From NCBI GenBank assembly GCA_026261815.1, contig JAMPIT010000437.1:5034001-5098000 (forward strand): a stretch of 64,000 bases of DNA, in the 5' to 3' direction. This DNA is from Monarcha castaneiventris obscurior. Lineage: Eukaryota; Chordata; Aves; Passeriformes; Monarchidae. The notes below the pieces were generated by a model. It was not told the DNA's origin. It ran no database searches and was given only the letters and a program-made list of their open reading frames with translations. Of this stretch, positions 60,901-64,000 are shown piece by piece. The stretch's first letter is position 1. Each line of letters begins with the position of its first letter. Made by a program: the position numbers and the translations under genes.

Positions 60901-61411
60901 GCTTCCAACCCCTTGTGCACTGCACAAAACACATCAGCTGCCAGACCCGTGGCAGAGAAGGAGCCTCACACCTTGCATGGCCTGCACTTGGCTCAGACAC
61001 AGCCAGAGAGATTGGCTGGATACAGATCCTTCTCCTGCTCCAGCTCTCTCTGACAAACAGATTCCCCTGATCCACCCCAACCCCAGCTGCTGCTCACCAC
61101 CCCAGGATGGGTGTCCCCTTATTGTCCCCTTAGCTTTGCTCATTAACTCTCATTAATTGAGATGTTGGAGGGTAGAGCTACCATTTTAACTGTTTCTCTT
61201 CACCAAGTGCAAACCTCCACCACTAAACCTTGTGACGTTTTGTAAGGTAAAAAGTTAGCTGCAACACCCTAGCTCCTAACTAGGACCACCCCATCAGAAC
61301 AAATGCAACTTTGGAGGAGGTACTTCCTTCTGGTTACACTTTGGATGATGCTAGGGGGTACAGAACCTTGGCAAATCAATAAAAATACAAATAAAAATAA
61401 AATCAAAACAT
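51973..61411. other. Host noncoding DNA, about 9.4 kb, no gene recognised
   Basis: AT-rich sequence with small simple repeats only: GAGAGTCCA twice near 52410, a CTG run at 54247-54262, (CCCCAG)5 at 55041-55070 and an 11-bp tandem near 56620-56641. No exon or RNA gene is recognised. Confidence 0.5.
55041..55070. repeat. (CCCCAG)5 hexanucleotide microsatellite
   Basis: Five perfect CCCCAG units, preceded by a degenerate unit. Confidence 0.9.
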
Positions 61412-61706
61412 TTACAAGGGCATGTAGTGGCAAGACAAGGGGGAATGACTTCAGACTGAAAGAGAGTAGGTTAGATTAGATATCAGGAAAAAATCTGTGC
61501 AGTGAGGGTGGTGAGGCACTGGAAGGGGTTTCTCAGAGAAGTTGTGACTGCCCCACCCCTGGAAGTGTTCATGGCCAGGCTGGATGGAGCTCTGAGCAGC
61601 CAGGTCTAGTGGAAGTTGTCCCTGCCCATCCCATGGCAGGAGGGTTGGAACCAGATGAGCTTTAAGGTCCCTTCCAACCCAGGCCATTCCATGATTCCGT
61701 GATGAA
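61412..61706 (+). mobile_element. CR1 LINE 3' tail (truncated, relatively well preserved)
   Basis: Characteristic blocks occur in order: GGGGGAATGACTTCAGACTG, GTGAGGGTGGTGAGGCACTG, CCCCTGGAAGTGTTCATGGC, CAGGTCTAGTGGAAGTTGTC, TTTAAGGTCCCTTCCAACCC, and a terminal CATTCCATGATTCCGTGATG repeat. Better preserved than the other three copies, hence probably younger. No coding part remains. Confidence 0.9.
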
Positions 61707-64000
61707 TCGGTGCTAGAGCTTCAGTCAACAACTTTATTGGAAAGTAAGAAATCTAGTATCTTCCTTTGTGTGCCTAATTCTTTTCTCTGGTAATAATAAA
61801 ACCCACAACAACTCCCCAAATCAAAGTCAATCAAAAGAAGCAACAGGGAGAAAAGGGAAGCATGAGAGTGGGAAGAAGCAAGCCAGCAACTAGAAACTAA
61901 AGGAAGGTTTAAGAAGGCCATCATATCAAGATGCAAAGTGAATTTTAGTGGGTGGAGGGTCTGTGTTCTTTCTGAATGCCCTTCATATCGCTCTACTTCC
62001 CCGAAGGAGGAATCTCCCTGGATAGATGTCATTAACCAGCATTTCTTTGTCTCGTCTTTTATTGTCGTGGCTTTTATTTCTTTGGTGCTGCTGTTCTTTA
62101 TGACTGTTCTATCTGATTTCCAATGTAAGAGCAATAAATGGAAGAAAAGGTGTGAAAACCAGCAAAGTACAATGCAGGGAGAGGGTAAAAGGGAGCAGAG
62201 AGTGGGTGCTGGCAGGACCCTACTGCTCTTATCTTAATAAGGATGCTCATGCAGCAGGGTTCCATGGAGAATGCAGCCTGAATGAGAAATCAGATCCTCC
62301 CATGGTACAAATGATCACTGATTATCCCAAAGATTTTAGCAAGTCCAAAATAGATGGCAATTGATGAACTTTTTGTCTACAAACAAGTTGGTATGATGTG
62401 AAGAGGACCGTGCAAAAAAATACACTTTAATCCCTCAGCAAACAAAACTAAGTTCTCTTTTGCCAAGTTAGCTACTGAATTTCTATGACCTCAGCAGCAC
62501 AATTTGTCTTGAAGCTTCTACTCAGATGACCCTTAAAAGCAGTAGTGAAATTCTTCTGCTTGGGTTATGGAGGCTAATAAAGAGTCTGAGAACTGGTGGG
62601 AGGGCACTGAAGCATTCATGCATACAAAATCCCATGCACGTCTATAACCTGGGAATTCTCTGGTGCCATGGAAAGAAATGCAGAACTACTGGTGCTTAAT
62701 TCTCTTGAATCCTCAAAGCTTTTCCTCATCTCCTGCATCTCTGCAGTGAGCAATGGTTAAACAGGATGTTTACTAAAATCCCAAACAAAACAAGGTGGAG
62801 ACATTTGTTTCCAAGCAAACAAGGCTTTTGAGTTACCTTCAACAGGTTTTCTTAACAATTACTGCTCCCTGAAGGTAGAGGCTCACCTGAGACCTAGAGC
62901 TGGCTTTATTGAGTGTGTTACATATACAGCAATGAAATCTGTAGGGTGCAAAGGAGGGAGAAACATTTCTGGTGGCAATAAAATCTGTTGAAATAGCCAA
63001 AGCATCATCATCAGGGGCTAATCTGGCTTGGAGCCTGCTTGATTAAAAATGAGAGACAATAATTTTCTTATGGCTCCATAATTCAATTGAATAACTTGGT
63101 TTGTTATCTAATACTACTTTGTCATACAGAATGATCTGTATGTTGAAAGCCCTGTTCAGGCATAAACTAATTAATTTTCATGGCAGGACCAGTCCTGTGA
63201 AGTGCTGTGCTTCCACAACGTAAGAGAAATTGAGGAAGTGCAATAACTCACAGGGTGAGGCTGAATTTCGCATTAGATATGTAATTAAATCTGATGAGTC
63301 CCACCGGGGTGCAGAGATGGTAAGCAGAGATATTAAATGAGTTAGCCATGGCTGTGCATCCGTCCCTCTTTGGCTCCTGACTCAGAGCACAGTGGTGGCA
63401 GCTACCACTGACCCATCCTCTAGATGACTCTTCTTCATTCCACCACATCTGCCTTCTGTTAATGGCACAGCTAACAGGGCTTTCAGCTCAGAGCCAGTAT
63501 TTCTGCAGTAATGTTGAACAGAATGAGGAAAATTCAGGGGTCAGAATGTATGATAAAGCATTTGGACAGTTCATCTATGTACCACCTCTTTACTTCGCTA
63601 GGAGTTTTAGCAGGTAGTCAAGTCGTGCTTATCCCATTTCTCACAGTATGAAATAATGAACTTTAAACATTCTTAGGCAGAAAAAGCCTATGAGGAAGGA
63701 AAAAGGGAAAAGTGGAAAGAGAAAAGACTTACATGACACCAGGTGAAGCACATGCCAGTAATTTGGGGATTATATTAATTAAATATATATTTTAATACTT
63801 TCCCAAGTCATCATTACAAACCTAGAAAATGTGGAGTTAGGGTTTCTGGAGGTTTTTTTAACCTGTGTATTACGACTCTGCATTTCACCATAATTGCTTT
63901 GTAATTTGACATGCAAGGGTTTAATGTGGCAGCTGAGGCAAATCCAGTAACGACTGGGAGCTAAAGCACAGAAAAGAGCTCCTGACAGGCAGAGCTTCAA
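61707..64000. other. Host noncoding DNA, no gene recognised
   Basis: AT-rich sequence. The frames present (up to 137 codons, minus, 61721-62134) have no recognisable domain. Nothing else is supported. Confidence 0.5.

Overview
The window looks like a stretch of a bird nuclear genome, probably a songbird. The background is AT-rich and CpG-poor. It contains four CR1-type LINE tails, one solo retroviral LTR and one young full-length endogenous retrovirus. I found no host protein-coding exon, tRNA, rRNA or CRISPR array that I can support. The many short open frames outside the provirus look like chance frames. The species and locus cannot be fixed from the sequence alone.

Layout. Positions 1-22733 are host noncoding DNA with a CR1 tail (about 1160-1356), a 665-bp solo LTR in reverse orientation with a 6-bp target duplication (3501-4165), a perfect (GGGAT)24 array (16086-16205), a 20-bp perfect palindrome resembling an RFX X-box (16949-16968), a reverse CR1 tail (about 18154-18290) and a 16-bp-stem hairpin (19491-19558). 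A complete provirus occupies 22740-30910. Positions 30917-64000 are again host noncoding DNA with an older CR1 copy (about 51620-51972), a CpG-dense patch (50027-50280), small tandem repeats and another CR1 tail (about 61412-61706).

The provirus is 8,171 bp long. It has two 345-bp LTRs differing at one base and flanked by the same 6 bp (aagtat). It also has a tRNA-Phe-like primer site, a polypurine tract, and gag, pro, pol and env in order. Gag, pro and pol lie in three frames, each step being -1. Each junction carries a textbook slippery heptamer in the correct phase, with a stem 6 nt downstream, as in betaretroviruses. Env is of gammaretroviral type (CXXC in SU, CX6CC in TM). A candidate splice donor inside gag codon 8 and an acceptor near the pol end would join in phase, which is an alpharetrovirus-like way of expressing env. 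The element therefore reads as a mosaic of retroviral genus features.

Despite its youth, the provirus is not coding-competent. Eight in-frame stop codons interrupt gag (3), pol (3) and env (2), with no frame-disrupting indel anywhere. All eight are of a kind obtainable by G-to-A change of tryptophan codons, and the single LTR difference is also G versus A. This fits deaminase-type editing or trans-mobilisation of an already defective copy better than slow decay. The gag-pro overlap also carries a perfect match to the CTCF core consensus.
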